Positions 8,932-17,714 of a stretch of 64,000 nucleotides of DNA are shown here, in pieces. This stretch comes from Piscinibacter sp. Its GTDB lineage: Bacteria; Pseudomonadota; Gammaproteobacteria; Burkholderiales; Burkholderiaceae_C. The stretch lies in assembly GCA_019635485.1 (NCBI GenBank), contig JAHBZL010000018.1, positions 35,046 through 99,045 on the forward strand. Reading direction: 5' to 3'. The notes under the pieces are model-generated. The model was not told the origin of the DNA. It worked only from the letters and a program-made list of their open reading frames with translations, and made no database searches. Position 1 is the first letter of the stretch, and each line of letters starts with the position of its first letter. Position numbers and translations under genes: made by a program.

Positions 8932-11715
8932 CTATGCCGCCTGCTGACGCAGCCGAACGATCCGTTTCAATTCCGGGATGCAGGAACCGCAATTGGTGCC
9001 GCACTTGAGCCGCTCCTGCAACTGCGAGAGCTGCGCGTCCGGCGTGCCGGTGCAAGCGGCGAGCGTCTCGACGATGCGTGTCTCGGACACGTCGAAGCAG
9101 CTGCAGACCTGCTTGCCCTTGGCCGCCAGCGCCACCGGCGGCGTCGCGCCGGCCTGCAGCAGCGCGCGCCCGTAGGCCTGGGCCGGCAGCGCGTCCTGCA
9201 GCAGCGGCTTGACCCAGGCCTCGGCACTGATGTCGCCCGCGAGCAGGAAGGCCTCGAGCCGGGTCTCGCCGCCGTCGGGCACCAGCTTCATGCTGCGCCG
9301 CTGGCCGCGGCGCTTGTCGGCGTAGTGCAGCACGCCGGCACGGTCGAGCCCGAGCACGGTCTCGATCTGCTGCAGCAAGTCGTCCGGGGCGCTCTCGTAG
9401 GCCGCCGCACGCAGCAGCAGCCCGCTGCGCTCGCGCCCGAACGGCACCACCGCCGCATAGGCCAGACGGCCCGCCAGGACCCGCAACTGCTCCTGCGCGC
9501 GCAGCACCTCGCCGGCCGGCAGCCAGGCGAGCGCGAGCAGGCGCCACGGCAGCTCGGCCTTCAGGATCTTCACGGCGGCGTGCTTGAGCTCGGGCTGCTT
9601 CGAACTGGGGCAGAAGGCCGGCACGGTGAGTGTGTTCACGCCGGTCATCTGTGAGCCCGTCGCGGTCAGGCCGGTCACAAATTCCTCGCCCCAATGCATC
9701 GCGACGAAGGCCTGGGCAGGGCGCAGCTGCTCGCTGGCCTGCACCGGCAGCACCAGCGTGCCGCGGCGCGACGTGATGTGGGCAAAGTCGCCTTCGACGA
9801 GCTTCAGGCGGGCCATGTCCTGCGCGTGCATTTCGAGGGCCGGCTCGGCCACATGGCCGAACAGCCGGCCGATCGTGCCGGTGCGGCTCATGCCGTGCCA
9901 CTGGTCGCGCAGCCGCCCGGTGTTCAGCGAGAACGGGTAACGCGCGTCGCGCGGCTCGGCCAGCTTGACGTAGGCGGTGTCGGCGAAGCGCGCCTTGCCG
10001 TCGGCGGTCGGGTACACGCCGTCCTCGTACAGGCGCGCCCGGCCCTGCGTCGCGCCGGCCGGGAAGGGCCACTGCTGCGGTGCCAGTTCGAGCTGTTCGT
10101 ACGAGAGGCCGGTGATGTCGAGATCGCGCCCGCGCGTCGATTCGCGGTGTTCGTTCCACACCGATTCGCTCGAGGCGTACGCGAACAGGCTCGGGCGGCC
10201 CGGGCGCAAGCGCGCCTCCAGGCGGCGCGCGAAGTCGACCGCGATCGCCCAGTCGTGGCGGGCCTCGCCGGCCGGCCAGACGGCCGGGCGCACGCGGCTG
10301 ATGCGGCGCTCGCTGTTGGTGACGGTGCCGTCCTTTTCGCCCCAGGTGGTGGCGGGCAGCAGCAGATCGGCGTAGGCGCAGGTGGCGGTCGTCGCGAACG
10401 CCTCCTGCACGACGACGAACTCGGCGCGCTCCAGCGCGCGTCGTACCGTGGCCTGGTCGGGCAGCGACTGCGCGGGGTTGGTGCAGGCAATCCACAGGGC
10501 CTTGATCTCGCCGGCCGCCGCCGCCTCGAACATCTCCACCGCGGTCTTGCCTGGAGCCGCGGGCACGTCGGGCACGCCCCACAGGCGCGCGACCTCGGCG
10601 CGGTGCTCGGGGTTCGCGAGGTCGCGGTGGGCCGACAGCAGGTTGGCGAGCCCGCCCACCTCGCGGCCGCCCATCGCGTTGGGCTGGCCGGTCAGGGAAA
10701 ACGGCCCGGCGCCGGGCTTGCCGATCTGCCCGGTGGCCAGGTGCAGGTTGATCAGGGCGGCGTTCTTCGCCGTCCCGCTGGCGCTCTGGTTCAGCCCCTG
10801 GCAGTACAGCGACAGCGTCGGCCGGCGTGCCGGCCGGTCGGCCTCGGCGCCGGCGAACCAGCGCGCGGCCTGCACCAGGTCGGCCTCGGCGATGCCGCAG
10901 ATCTCCGCGGCGTCCTTCGGCGCGAAGCCCCGCACACGATCGCGCAGCGCCTCGAAGCCGGTCGTGTGCGCGGCGATGTAGGCCGGGTCGACCAGGCTCT
11001 CCCACAGCATCACGTGCAGCATGCCGTTGAACAGCGCGACGTCGGTGCCGGGCAGGATCTGCAGGAACAGGTCGGCCGCCTCGGCCGTCTCGGTGCGGCG
11101 CGGGTCGGCGACGACGATGCGCAGCGCCGGGTTGGCGCGCCGGGCGTCCTCGATGCGGCGGAACAGGATCGGGTGCGCGAACGCCGCGTTGGAGCCGGCG
11201 ATGAACAGCGTCTCGGCGTGCTGCAGGTCGTCGTAGCAGGCCGGCGGGGCGTCGGCGCCGAGCGTCGCCTTGTAGCCGGCCACCGCACTGCTCATGCACA
11301 GGCGCGAGTTGGTGTCGATGTTGTTGGTGCCGATCAGCCCCTTGGCCAGCTTGTTGAAGACGTAGTAGTCCTCGGTGAGCAGCTGGCCCGAGACGTAGAA
11401 GCCCACGCTGTCCGGCCCGTGCTGCGCGACGATGTCGCCGAAGCGCTGCGCCGCCAGGTCGAGCGCGGCGTCCCAGCCGAGCGGCTGCGGCGCCGCGCCC
11501 CGGGCGCTGCGCTGCTGGGGATGCAGCAGCCGCGCCTGGCGCGTGATCTCGACCGTCGCCGTGTGGTGCAGCGTGCTGCCCTTGGTGCACAGGCGGCCGA
11601 AGTTGGCCGGGTGCTCCGGGTCGCCGCGCACGCCGGTGATCTGCCGCCCGTCGGACTCGATCAGGACCCCGCAGCCGACGCCGCAGTACGGGCAGGTGGA
11701 GCGGGTCTCGGCCAC
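8932..11715 (-). CDS. nasA: Assimilatory nitrate reductase catalytic subunit
   Basis: 927 residues. It reduces nitrate to nitrite in the cytoplasm with a bis-MGD molybdenum cofactor. The N-terminal [4Fe-4S] ligands are CPYCGVGCGVLI and LCTKG; the molybdopterin oxidoreductase body includes FYVSGQLLTEDYYVFNKLAKG and LCMSSAVAGYKATLG; the MGD-binding end domain has LNTGRLRDQWHGMSRTG. A C-terminal BFD-like [2Fe-2S] domain (VCSCFDV about 860, KCGTNCGSC about 900) is fused, as in several NasA proteins. The GTG start lies 1 bp after the nirD stop. Confidence 0.95.
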   Translation of the reverse strand: MAETRSTCPYCGVGCGVLIESDGRQITGVRGDPEHPANFGRLCTKGSTLHHTATVEITRQARLLHPQQRSARGAAPQPLGWDAALDLAAQRFGDIVAQHGPDSVGFYVSGQLLTEDYYVFNKLAKGLIGTNNIDTNSRLCMSSAVAGYKATLGADAPPACYDDLQHAETLFIAGSNAAFAHPILFRRIEDARRANPALRIVVADPRRTETAEAADLFLQILPGTDVALFNGMLHVMLWESLVDPAYIAAHTTGFEALRDRVRGFAPKDAAEICGIAEADLVQAARWFAGAEADRPARRPTLSLYCQGLNQSASGTAKNAALINLHLATGQIGKPGAGPFSLTGQPNAMGGREVGGLANLLSAHRDLANPEHRAEVARLWGVPDVPAAPGKTAVEMFEAAAAGEIKALWIACTNPAQSLPDQATVRRALERAEFVVVQEAFATTATCAYADLLLPATTWGEKDGTVTNSERRISRVRPAVWPAGEARHDWAIAVDFARRLEARLRPGRPSLFAYASSESVWNEHRESTRGRDLDITGLSYEQLELAPQQWPFPAGATQGRARLYEDGVYPTADGKARFADTAYVKLAEPRDARYPFSLNTGRLRDQWHGMSRTGTIGRLFGHVAEPALEMHAQDMARLKLVEGDFAHITSRRGTLVLPVQASEQLRPAQAFVAMHWGEEFVTGLTATGSQMTGVNTLTVPAFCPSSKQPELKHAAVKILKAELPWRLLALAWLPAGEVLRAQEQLRVLAGRLAYAAVVPFGRERSGLLLRAAAYESAPDDLLQQIETVLGLDRAGVLHYADKRRGQRRSMKLVPDGGETRLEAFLLAGDISAEAWVKPLLQDALPAQAYGRALLQAGATPPVALAAKGKQVCSCFDVSETRIVETLAACTGTPDAQLSQLQERLKCGTNCGSCIPELKRIVRLRQQAA

Positions 11716-11716
11716 G

Positions 11717-12064
11717 TCATGCCGCCGCGTGCAGCGCGAGCGTTTCCAGTTCCGAGACGTCCAGCGAGACCACGCCGTCCTCGACCTTGACCTTGAAGGC
11801 CGGGGTGCAGCCCTCGTCCGGCGCCTTCGCGCAGCCGTCGGCGAGGCCGATGGTCCAGTTGTGCAGCGGGCAGGCGACGCTTTCGCCGAACACGATGCCC
11901 TGCGACAGCGGGCCGCCCTTGTGCGGGCAGCGGTCCAGCAGCGCGAACACCTTGTCCTCCGCACTGCGGAACACCGCGACCTCGGGACCGCCGGATCGCG
12001 CCACACGCCGCGCGCCGAGGCGGGGGATCTCGTCGACCCGGCAGATGACCTTCCACTCGCTCAT
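11717..12064 (-). CDS. nirD: Nitrite reductase small subunit NirD
   Basis: 115 residues, partner of the NADH-dependent siroheme nitrite reductase NirB. It has a Rieske fold. Unlike E. coli NirD, a full cluster motif is visible: CPHKGG (about 46) and CPLHNW (about 64), so a [2Fe-2S] cluster is plausible. Stop and start overlap by one base with nirB (TGATG). Confidence 0.93.
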   Translation of the reverse strand: MSEWKVICRVDEIPRLGARRVARSGGPEVAVFRSAEDKVFALLDRCPHKGGPLSQGIVFGESVACPLHNWTIGLADGCAKAPDEGCTPAFKVKVEDGVVSLDVSELETLALHAAA

Positions 12065-14511
12065 CACAGTGCTCCCACCGGCGTGAACTGCCGCGTGTCG
12101 ACGGCCGCCTTGTCGAACTCGAACCAGGGATCGGGCTCGCCGTCCAGGCTGAACTGCAGCCGCTCCCACAGGGCCTTGCGGCCCTCCGCGTCGTCGAGGA
12201 TCTTCTTCTTCACGTGGTCGAGCCCGACCCGGCCGACGTAGTGGCAGGTGCGCTCCAGGTACCAGCCTTCCTCGCGGTACAGCTGCAGGAACGCCCCGCT
12301 GTACTCCAGCACCTCGGCGGCCGTCTTCAGCTTGACGAGGAACTGCGCGACCTCGGTCTTGATGCCGCCGTTGCCGGCGACGTAGATCTCCCAGCCGGAG
12401 TCGACGCCGATCACGCCGACGTCCTTGATGCCCGCCTCGGCGCAGTTGCGCGGGCAGCCCGACACCGCCAGCTTGACCTTGTGCGGCGCGTACATGCGCC
12501 ACAGCGCGCGCTCGAGGTCCTTGCCCATCTGCGTGCTGTCCTGCGTGCCGAAGCGGCACCACTCCGAGCCGACGCAGGTCTTCACCGTGCGCAGGGCCTT
12601 CGCGTAGGCGTGGCCGGAGGGCATGCCGATGTCCTTCCAGACGCCGACCAGGTCCTCCTTCTTCACGCCGAGCAGGTCGATGCGCTGGCCGCCGGTGACC
12701 TTGACGGTCGGGATCCTGTACTTGTCCACCGCGTCGGCGATGCGGCGCAGTTCGTCGGCGGTGGTCTCGCCGCCCCACATGCGCGGGATCACCGAGTAGG
12801 TGCCGTCCTTCTGGATGTTCGCGTGGCTGCGCTCGTTGATGAAGCGGCTCTGCGGGTCGTCGCGAGCCTCCTTCGGCCAGGTGCTGATCAGGTAGTAGTT
12901 GATCGCCGGCCGGCACGACGAGCAGCCGTTCGGCGTGCGCCAGCCGAGCGTCTTGTAGACCTCGTCGATGGTCAGCAGGTGCTGCTGGCGGATCGCCTCG
13001 CGCGCCTCCTGGTGGCTGGCGTCGGTGCAGCCGCACATCGCCTTCTTGGTCGGCGCCTTGGAGTAGTCGCCGCCGGCGGTGAACATCAGCAGCTGCTCGA
13101 CCAGGCCGGTGCACGAGCCGCAGCTCGCGCTGGCCTTGGTGTGCTTGCGCACCTCGTCGAGCGTGAACAGGCCCTTGTCCTTGATGGCCTTGCAGATCGT
13201 GCCCTTGGTGACGCCGTTGCAGCCGCACACCTCGTCGCTGTCGGCCATCGCCGCGGCGCGCGTGTTGCCCTCGTGCCCGGTGTCGCCGATGTTGGATTCG
13301 CCGAACATCAGCTTGTCGCGGATGTCGTTCACGGTGCGGCCCTCGCGCAGCAGCTTGAAGTACCACGAGCCGTCCACCGTGTCGCCGTACAGGCAGGCGC
13401 CCACCAGCTTGTCGCCCTGGATCACGAGCTTCTTGTAGACGCCGCCGTAGGGATCGCTCATCACGATCTCCTCGCAGTCCTTGCCACCCATGAAGTTGCC
13501 GGCCGAGAACAGGTCGATGCCGGTGACCTTCAGCTTGGTGCTGGTCTGGCTGCCCGTGTAGCGGCCGATGCCGAACTCGGCCAGGTGCGTCGCGCACACC
13601 TTGGCCTGCTCGAACAGCGGTGCCACCAGCCCGTAGGCGATGCCGCGGTGCGCGGCGCATTCGCCGACCGAGTAGATGCGCGGGTCGGTGACGGTCTGCA
13701 TCGTGTCGCTGACGACGATGCCTCCGCGTCCGTCGTTGAAGCAGTGCAGGCCGGTCTTCAGGGCCAGCTCGGTGTTCGGGCGGATGCCGGCGGCCATCAC
13801 GACCAGGTCGGCCGGCACCTCGCGGCCGTCCTTGAACACCACCGCCTTGACGCGCCCGGCGTCGTCGCCGACCAGCTTCTCCGTCTGCGCGCCGATCAGG
13901 AACTTGAGGCCGCGGTTCTCGAGCGACTTCTGCAGCAGCTTGCCGGCGGTGTCGTCGAGCTGCCGCTCCATCAGCCACGGCATGATGTGCACGACGGTGA
14001 CGTCCATGCCGCGCAGCATCAGGCCGTTGGCGGCTTCCAGGCCGAGCAGGCCGCCGCCGATCACGACGGCGTGCTTGTGCGTCTTGGCCGTCTCGATCAT
14101 CGTGTTCGTGTCGGCGATGTCGCGGTAGGCGATCACGCCGGCGAGTTCCTTGCCGGGCACCGGCAGGATGAAGGGGTTCGAACCGGTCGCGATCAGCAGC
14201 CGGTCGTACTCCTCCTCGGTGCCGTCGGCCGCGCGCACGATGCGCTTGCGCCGGTCGATGTCGACGACCTTCTTGCCCAGGTGCAGCCGGATGCCGTTTT
14301 CCTCGTACCACGCGAGCGGGTTGAGGATGATCTCGTCGATGGTCTGGTCGCCGGCCAGCACCGGGCTGAGCAGGATGCGGTTGTAGTTGGGGTGCGGCTC
14401 GGCCCCGAAGACGGTGATGTCGTACAGGTCGGGGGCGATCCGCAGCAGTTCTTCCAGCGTGCGCACGCCGGCCATGCCGTTGCCAACCATCACCAGTTTC
14501 ATCTTCTTCAT
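12064..14511 (-). CDS. nirB: NADH-dependent nitrite reductase large subunit NirB
   Basis: 815 residues. It reduces nitrite to ammonium with electrons from NADH via FAD, Fe-S clusters and siroheme. Domains in order: FAD-binding (VMVGNGMAGVRTLEELL at the N-terminus), NAD-binding (VVIGGGLLGLEAANGL about 148), BFD-like [2Fe-2S] domain (VCGCNGVTKGTIC to CGSCTG, about 425-475), a second Cys-rich segment (CGCTDASH, CSSC) and the siroheme/[4Fe-4S] domain with CVGSEWC and CPRNC. It heads the operon. Its ATG has a strong GGAGG and lies only 13 nt from the start site predicted for the sigma-54 promoter at 14536-14550. Confidence 0.96.
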   Translation of the reverse strand: MKKMKLVMVGNGMAGVRTLEELLRIAPDLYDITVFGAEPHPNYNRILLSPVLAGDQTIDEIILNPLAWYEENGIRLHLGKKVVDIDRRKRIVRAADGTEEEYDRLLIATGSNPFILPVPGKELAGVIAYRDIADTNTMIETAKTHKHAVVIGGGLLGLEAANGLMLRGMDVTVVHIMPWLMERQLDDTAGKLLQKSLENRGLKFLIGAQTEKLVGDDAGRVKAVVFKDGREVPADLVVMAAGIRPNTELALKTGLHCFNDGRGGIVVSDTMQTVTDPRIYSVGECAAHRGIAYGLVAPLFEQAKVCATHLAEFGIGRYTGSQTSTKLKVTGIDLFSAGNFMGGKDCEEIVMSDPYGGVYKKLVIQGDKLVGACLYGDTVDGSWYFKLLREGRTVNDIRDKLMFGESNIGDTGHEGNTRAAAMADSDEVCGCNGVTKGTICKAIKDKGLFTLDEVRKHTKASASCGSCTGLVEQLLMFTAGGDYSKAPTKKAMCGCTDASHQEAREAIRQQHLLTIDEVYKTLGWRTPNGCSSCRPAINYYLISTWPKEARDDPQSRFINERSHANIQKDGTYSVIPRMWGGETTADELRRIADAVDKYRIPTVKVTGGQRIDLLGVKKEDLVGVWKDIGMPSGHAYAKALRTVKTCVGSEWCRFGTQDSTQMGKDLERALWRMYAPHKVKLAVSGCPRNCAEAGIKDVGVIGVDSGWEIYVAGNGGIKTEVAQFLVKLKTAAEVLEYSGAFLQLYREEGWYLERTCHYVGRVGLDHVKKKILDDAEGRKALWERLQFSLDGEPDPWFEFDKAAVDTRQFTPVGAL

Positions 14512-14535
14512 GCGTGCCTCCGGAGGGCGTTCGTA

Positions 14536-14550
14536 GCAAGACAGGTGCCA
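14536..14550 (-). promoter_or_regulatory. Sigma-54-type promoter of the nirB operon
   Basis: Read on the minus strand: TGGCAC, five bases (CTGTC), TTGC. This matches the -24/-12 consensus exactly, with GG and GC separated by 10 nt. The predicted +1 is near 14524, leaving a 13-nt leader that contains GGAGG before the nirB ATG. Sigma-54 control implies NtrC-type activation by nitrogen limitation. I could not find a clear NtrC site upstream, where the DNA codes for the divergent kinase. Confidence 0.75.
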
Positions 14551-14567
14551 CGGGCGACAATGAACCC

Positions 14568-16274
14568 ATGACGTTCGAGATCGAGATCGGCCAGGCGAGC
14601 CGGCGCGGACCGAGGGAGATCAACGAGGATTTCGTCGGCGCGGCGCAGTCGGCCCCCGGCGATGCGGTACCGGGCGTGATCGCCGCGATCGCCGACGGCG
14701 TCAGCAGCGCCGGCCGCGGGCGCGAAGCGGCGCAGACCAGCGTCAGGGGCCTGGTCGCGGACTTCTTCGCGACGCCGGCGACCTGGGAGACCAGCGTCGC
14801 GCTGGACCGGCTGTTCAGCGCGCAGAACGCCTGGCTGGTGGCACAGAACCGGCAGCGCGAAGGGCAGGCCGGCGAGGCGGCACTGACGACGCTCTCCGCG
14901 CTGGTGCTGCAGGGGCAGACCTGGACCGTGGCGCATGTGGGCGACACGCGCGTCTGGCGCGTCGCCGGCGGCGAGATCCAGCGCCTGACCCAGGACCACG
15001 CCTACACGCAGCCCGAGCAGCGCAACCGGCTGACGCGCGCGGTCGGCCTCGACGAGCTGCTGCACGTCGACTCGCTGCAGGGCGAGCTGCAGCTCGGCGA
15101 CGCCTTCGTGCTGACCAGCGACGGCGTGCACGGCGTGCTCAAGCCGCGCGAGATCGGTGCGCTGGCGGTCGCCGGCACGGCGCAGCAGGCCGCGGAGGCG
15201 ATCGCCGACGCCGCCCTGGCGCGCGGCGCCAAGGACAACGCGAGCGCGCTGGTGCTGCGCGTGCAAGGGCTGAACCCGGCCCGGCTGGAGGACGAGACCG
15301 TGCGCACGCGCCAGCTGCCGGCCCTGCCGCGCCTGCGCGTGGGCGACGCGGTCGACGGCTACACCGTGACCGCGCTGGTGGCCGACACCGGTGTGCACCG
15401 GCTCTACCAGGCGCGCGAGCAGCGCTCCGGCGACCTGGTGGTGCTGAAGACCCTGCACGAGTCGCGCGCCGGCGATGCGCAGGAACGGGCGATGCTGGCG
15501 CACGAGGCCTGGCTGGCACAGCGCGTGACCGAGCGCGATGCGCGCGGGTTCGTGCGCAGCCGCCCGGTGCACGCGGCCAGCGCGCTGTACCTGGTGTTCG
15601 ACTGGCACGGCGGGCAGACGCTCGAGCAGATGCTGGCGGCGGGCCGGCGTTTCGCGGTGGCCGACGTGGTCGCCGCGGCGACGCAGGTCGCCCGCGCGCT
15701 CGGCCGCCTGCACCGCCAGGGCGTGATCCACCGCGACATCAAGCCCGGCAACCTGCACCTCGGGGATGACGGCCAGTGGCGCGTGCTGGACCTGGGCGTG
15801 GCGCTGTCCGGCCGCGAGGGCGAGGCGGCGCGCGAGCTGCATGCCGGCACGCCGAGCTACATCAACCCCGAGCAGTGGGCCGGCGCCGCGGCGGACCCGG
15901 GCGCCGACCTGTTCGCCTTCGGCGTCACGCTGTACCGCTGGCTCGCGGGCCGGCTGCCCTACGGCGAGATCGAGCCGTACCAGGTCGCGCGCTATCGGCG
16001 CGATCCGCAGCCGCTGTCGCGCATCCGGCCGGACGTGCCGATCTGGCTCGATCATCTCGTGCTCCGCGCGGTCGCGATCGACCCGAAGCAGCGCTTCGAG
16101 ACGGCCGAGGAACTGCTGCTCGCGCTCGAGCGCGGCGCGGCCCGGCCGGTCGCCGCGCCGGCCGCGACGCCGCTGGTCGCACGCGACCCGACCGCGCTGT
16201 GGAAGATCGCCCTGGGCATCTCGCTGCTCTTCAACGCGCTGCTGGCGTTCTGGCTGGTGTTCCTGCCGCACTGA
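14568..16274 (+). CDS. Bifunctional PP2C phosphatase-Ser/Thr kinase fusion
   Basis: 568 residues. Residues about 1-235 are a PP2C-type phosphatase (EINEDFVG, IADGVSSAGRG, VAHVGDTRVW, LTSDGVHG, DNASALVLRV). Residues about 260-530 are a Hanks-type kinase: LVVLKTL with the ATP-site Lys, HRDIKPGNLHLG with the catalytic Asp, DLG in place of DFG, and GTPSYINPEQW. A C-terminal membrane span (IALGISLLFNALLAFWLVFL) anchors it to the membrane. It is divergent from nirB and convergent with narK (5 bp apart). A role in controlling nitrate uptake or reduction by phosphorylation is likely from context, but the target is unknown. The start at 14568 is chosen because PP2C homology begins there. Confidence 0.9.
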   Translation: MTFEIEIGQASRRGPREINEDFVGAAQSAPGDAVPGVIAAIADGVSSAGRGREAAQTSVRGLVADFFATPATWETSVALDRLFSAQNAWLVAQNRQREGQAGEAALTTLSALVLQGQTWTVAHVGDTRVWRVAGGEIQRLTQDHAYTQPEQRNRLTRAVGLDELLHVDSLQGELQLGDAFVLTSDGVHGVLKPREIGALAVAGTAQQAAEAIADAALARGAKDNASALVLRVQGLNPARLEDETVRTRQLPALPRLRVGDAVDGYTVTALVADTGVHRLYQAREQRSGDLVVLKTLHESRAGDAQERAMLAHEAWLAQRVTERDARGFVRSRPVHAASALYLVFDWHGGQTLEQMLAAGRRFAVADVVAAATQVARALGRLHRQGVIHRDIKPGNLHLGDDGQWRVLDLGVALSGREGEAARELHAGTPSYINPEQWAGAAADPGADLFAFGVTLYRWLAGRLPYGEIEPYQVARYRRDPQPLSRIRPDVPIWLDHLVLRAVAIDPKQRFETAEELLLALERGAARPVAAPAATPLVARDPTALWKIALGISLLFNALLAFWLVFLPH

Positions 16275-16279
16275 ACGCC

Positions 16280-17572
16280 TCAGCGGATCGGGTAGCTGGC
16301 ACCTGACGCAGCCGGCGCGGCGTGGGCGGAAGCACGCGCGCGGCCCCCCTTCTCGGCCCAGGTGCGGGTCCAGCGGATCTGCACGACCCGCAGCATCACG
16401 AGCATCGCCAGCGCCAGCGCCGCGAACGACACGAAGCCCCACAGGTAGGTGCCGGACCACTGCTTGGACAGGCCCATCGCGTTGGGGATGAAACCGCCGC
16501 CGAGCGCGCCGACCTCGCCGATCATCGAGCCGGCCACCGCGGTGGTGAGCGGCCAGCGCAGCGGCACCAGCTGGAAGAGGGCGCCGTTGCCGGCCCCGAG
16601 GCTCGCGAAGCAGAGCATGAACAGCAGCGTCGTCGCCGCGACCGAGCCGCCGGTGAGCCCGCACAGCACCAGCGTCCCGGCCACCGCGATCAGCACGCCC
16701 GACAGCGTGGCGATGCCGCCGATGCGGTCGGAGATGTAGCCGCCGACCACGCGCACCGCGGAGCCCATCAGCGTCGCGAGCATCGTCAACTGGCCGGCCT
16801 CGACCTTGGTGACCTTGAACTGGTCGTGGAAGTAGGTGGGCAGGAAGCTGGCCAGCCCGATGAAGCCGCCGAACGTCACGACGTAGATCAGGCTGAAGGC
16901 CCAGCCGTCCTTCTCGAACAGGCAGGCGATGTGTTCGCGGAAGGTCTGATGCTCACGGTCCGGCGGCTCCTTCGCGGCGAACCACATCACGAGCATCGGC
17001 ACCAGCATGGTCAGCGCGGCCAGGCCGTAGACGGCCTGCCAGCCGTAGCGCGTCGCCAGCGGCGGCGCGAACAGCACGGCGAGCACGGTGCCGGAGTTGC
17101 CGGCGCCCGCCAGGCCCATGGCCAGCCCCTTGTACTTGGGCGGGAACCAGCCGCTGCCCAGGCTCAGCGCCACCCCGAAGCTGGCACCGGCAATGCCGAG
17201 CAGCACGCCCATCAGAATCACTTCGTCGTAGGTGTCGACGGCAAAGTAGCCGAAGCTCAATGCGGCCACGATGAGCGACATCTCGACCAGCGCGGCGTTC
17301 TTGCGCCCGATGTACTGCGACAGCACGCCGAGCGGGAAGCGCATCAGCGCGCCCGCCAGGATCGGCACGGAGAGCATGAAGCCCTTCTGCGCCGCGTCGA
17401 GATGGAAGGTCTCGCTGATGAACGGACCCATCGCGCCGTTCAGCACCCAGACGGCGAAGCAGAAGTCGAAATAGAGGAACGAGGCGAACAGCGTCGGCCA
17501 GTGGCCGGACTGGAGGAACGCCTTGGCGCCGGTAGCGGCAACGCCACGAGGGGCGGTGTGGACGACGGACAT
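16280..17572 (-). CDS. narK: Nitrate/nitrite transporter, NarK/NasA type (MFS)
   Basis: 430 residues, about 12 membrane spans. It imports nitrate (and perhaps handles nitrite) across the inner membrane. The nitrate signatures of the NNP family are visible: GASFGVALSLGSGWFPPKYKGLAMGLAGAGNSGTVLA (first NS motif) and GGFIPNAMGLSKQWSG (second). A CGGAG-type ribosome site precedes the ATG. Its leader (17573-17688) holds two hexaloop hairpins and a sigma-54-type promoter. It is transcribed toward the kinase gene and away from the receiver-ANTAR-PilJ gene. Confidence 0.93.
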   Translation of the reverse strand: MSVVHTAPRGVAATGAKAFLQSGHWPTLFASFLYFDFCFAVWVLNGAMGPFISETFHLDAAQKGFMLSVPILAGALMRFPLGVLSQYIGRKNAALVEMSLIVAALSFGYFAVDTYDEVILMGVLLGIAGASFGVALSLGSGWFPPKYKGLAMGLAGAGNSGTVLAVLFAPPLATRYGWQAVYGLAALTMLVPMLVMWFAAKEPPDREHQTFREHIACLFEKDGWAFSLIYVVTFGGFIGLASFLPTYFHDQFKVTKVEAGQLTMLATLMGSAVRVVGGYISDRIGGIATLSGVLIAVAGTLVLCGLTGGSVAATTLLFMLCFASLGAGNGALFQLVPLRWPLTTAVAGSMIGEVGALGGGFIPNAMGLSKQWSGTYLWGFVSFAALALAMLVMLRVVQIRWTRTWAEKGGRARASAHAAPAASGASYPIR

Positions 17573-17624
17573 GATGGCTCCGGAGAACGCCGACCGGCCA
17601 GGCCGTCGGCAGGAGATACATCAC

Positions 17625-17688
17625 CGCACACCTCGCTGTGCGCGCGGCCTGCCGTATCGGTGCAGGCCGGGTGCGTCGTTACACCCGG
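17625..17688 (-). promoter_or_regulatory. ANTAR-type two-hexaloop leader of narK
   Basis: On the RNA strand of narK, hairpin P1 (17667-17688) has stem CCGGGUG/CACCCGG plus a U-G closing pair and loop AACGAC. Hairpin P2 (17625-17644) has stem CGCGCAC/GUGUGCG and loop AGCGAG. Both loops are six nucleotides with A at position 1 and G at position 4, the known recognition rule for ANTAR proteins. A further hairpin lies between them (17646-17668, stem GGCCUGC/GCAGGCC) and would compete with the base of P1. A GC-rich hairpin follows at 17589-17610 (GCCGAC/GUCGGC), but its U-tract is poor, so a terminator is not certain here. The predicted transcript start coincides with the first base of P1. Confidence 0.7.
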
Positions 17689-17699
17689 GCGGATTGCTT

Positions 17700-17714
17700 G
17701 CAAGAGCCGGGCCA
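17700..17714 (-). promoter_or_regulatory. Sigma-54-type promoter of narK
   Basis: Minus strand: TGGCCC, GGCTC, TTGC, then A. One mismatch to TGGCAC-N5-TTGC, with the correct 10-nt spacing of GG and GC. Predicted +1 at 17688, which is the first base of leader hairpin P1. A half-site resembling an NtrC box (GCACC) is at 17783, but the other half is poor. Confidence 0.65.

Noticed and set aside
12214-14571. A 785-codon open frame opposite nirB
   Set aside because: Antisense shadow of nirB; composition is dominated by Val, Ala, Asp, His and Arg and no motif is present. Many similar long antisense frames (for example 37186-38838, 38883-41633 and 59655-62114) were left out for the same reason.
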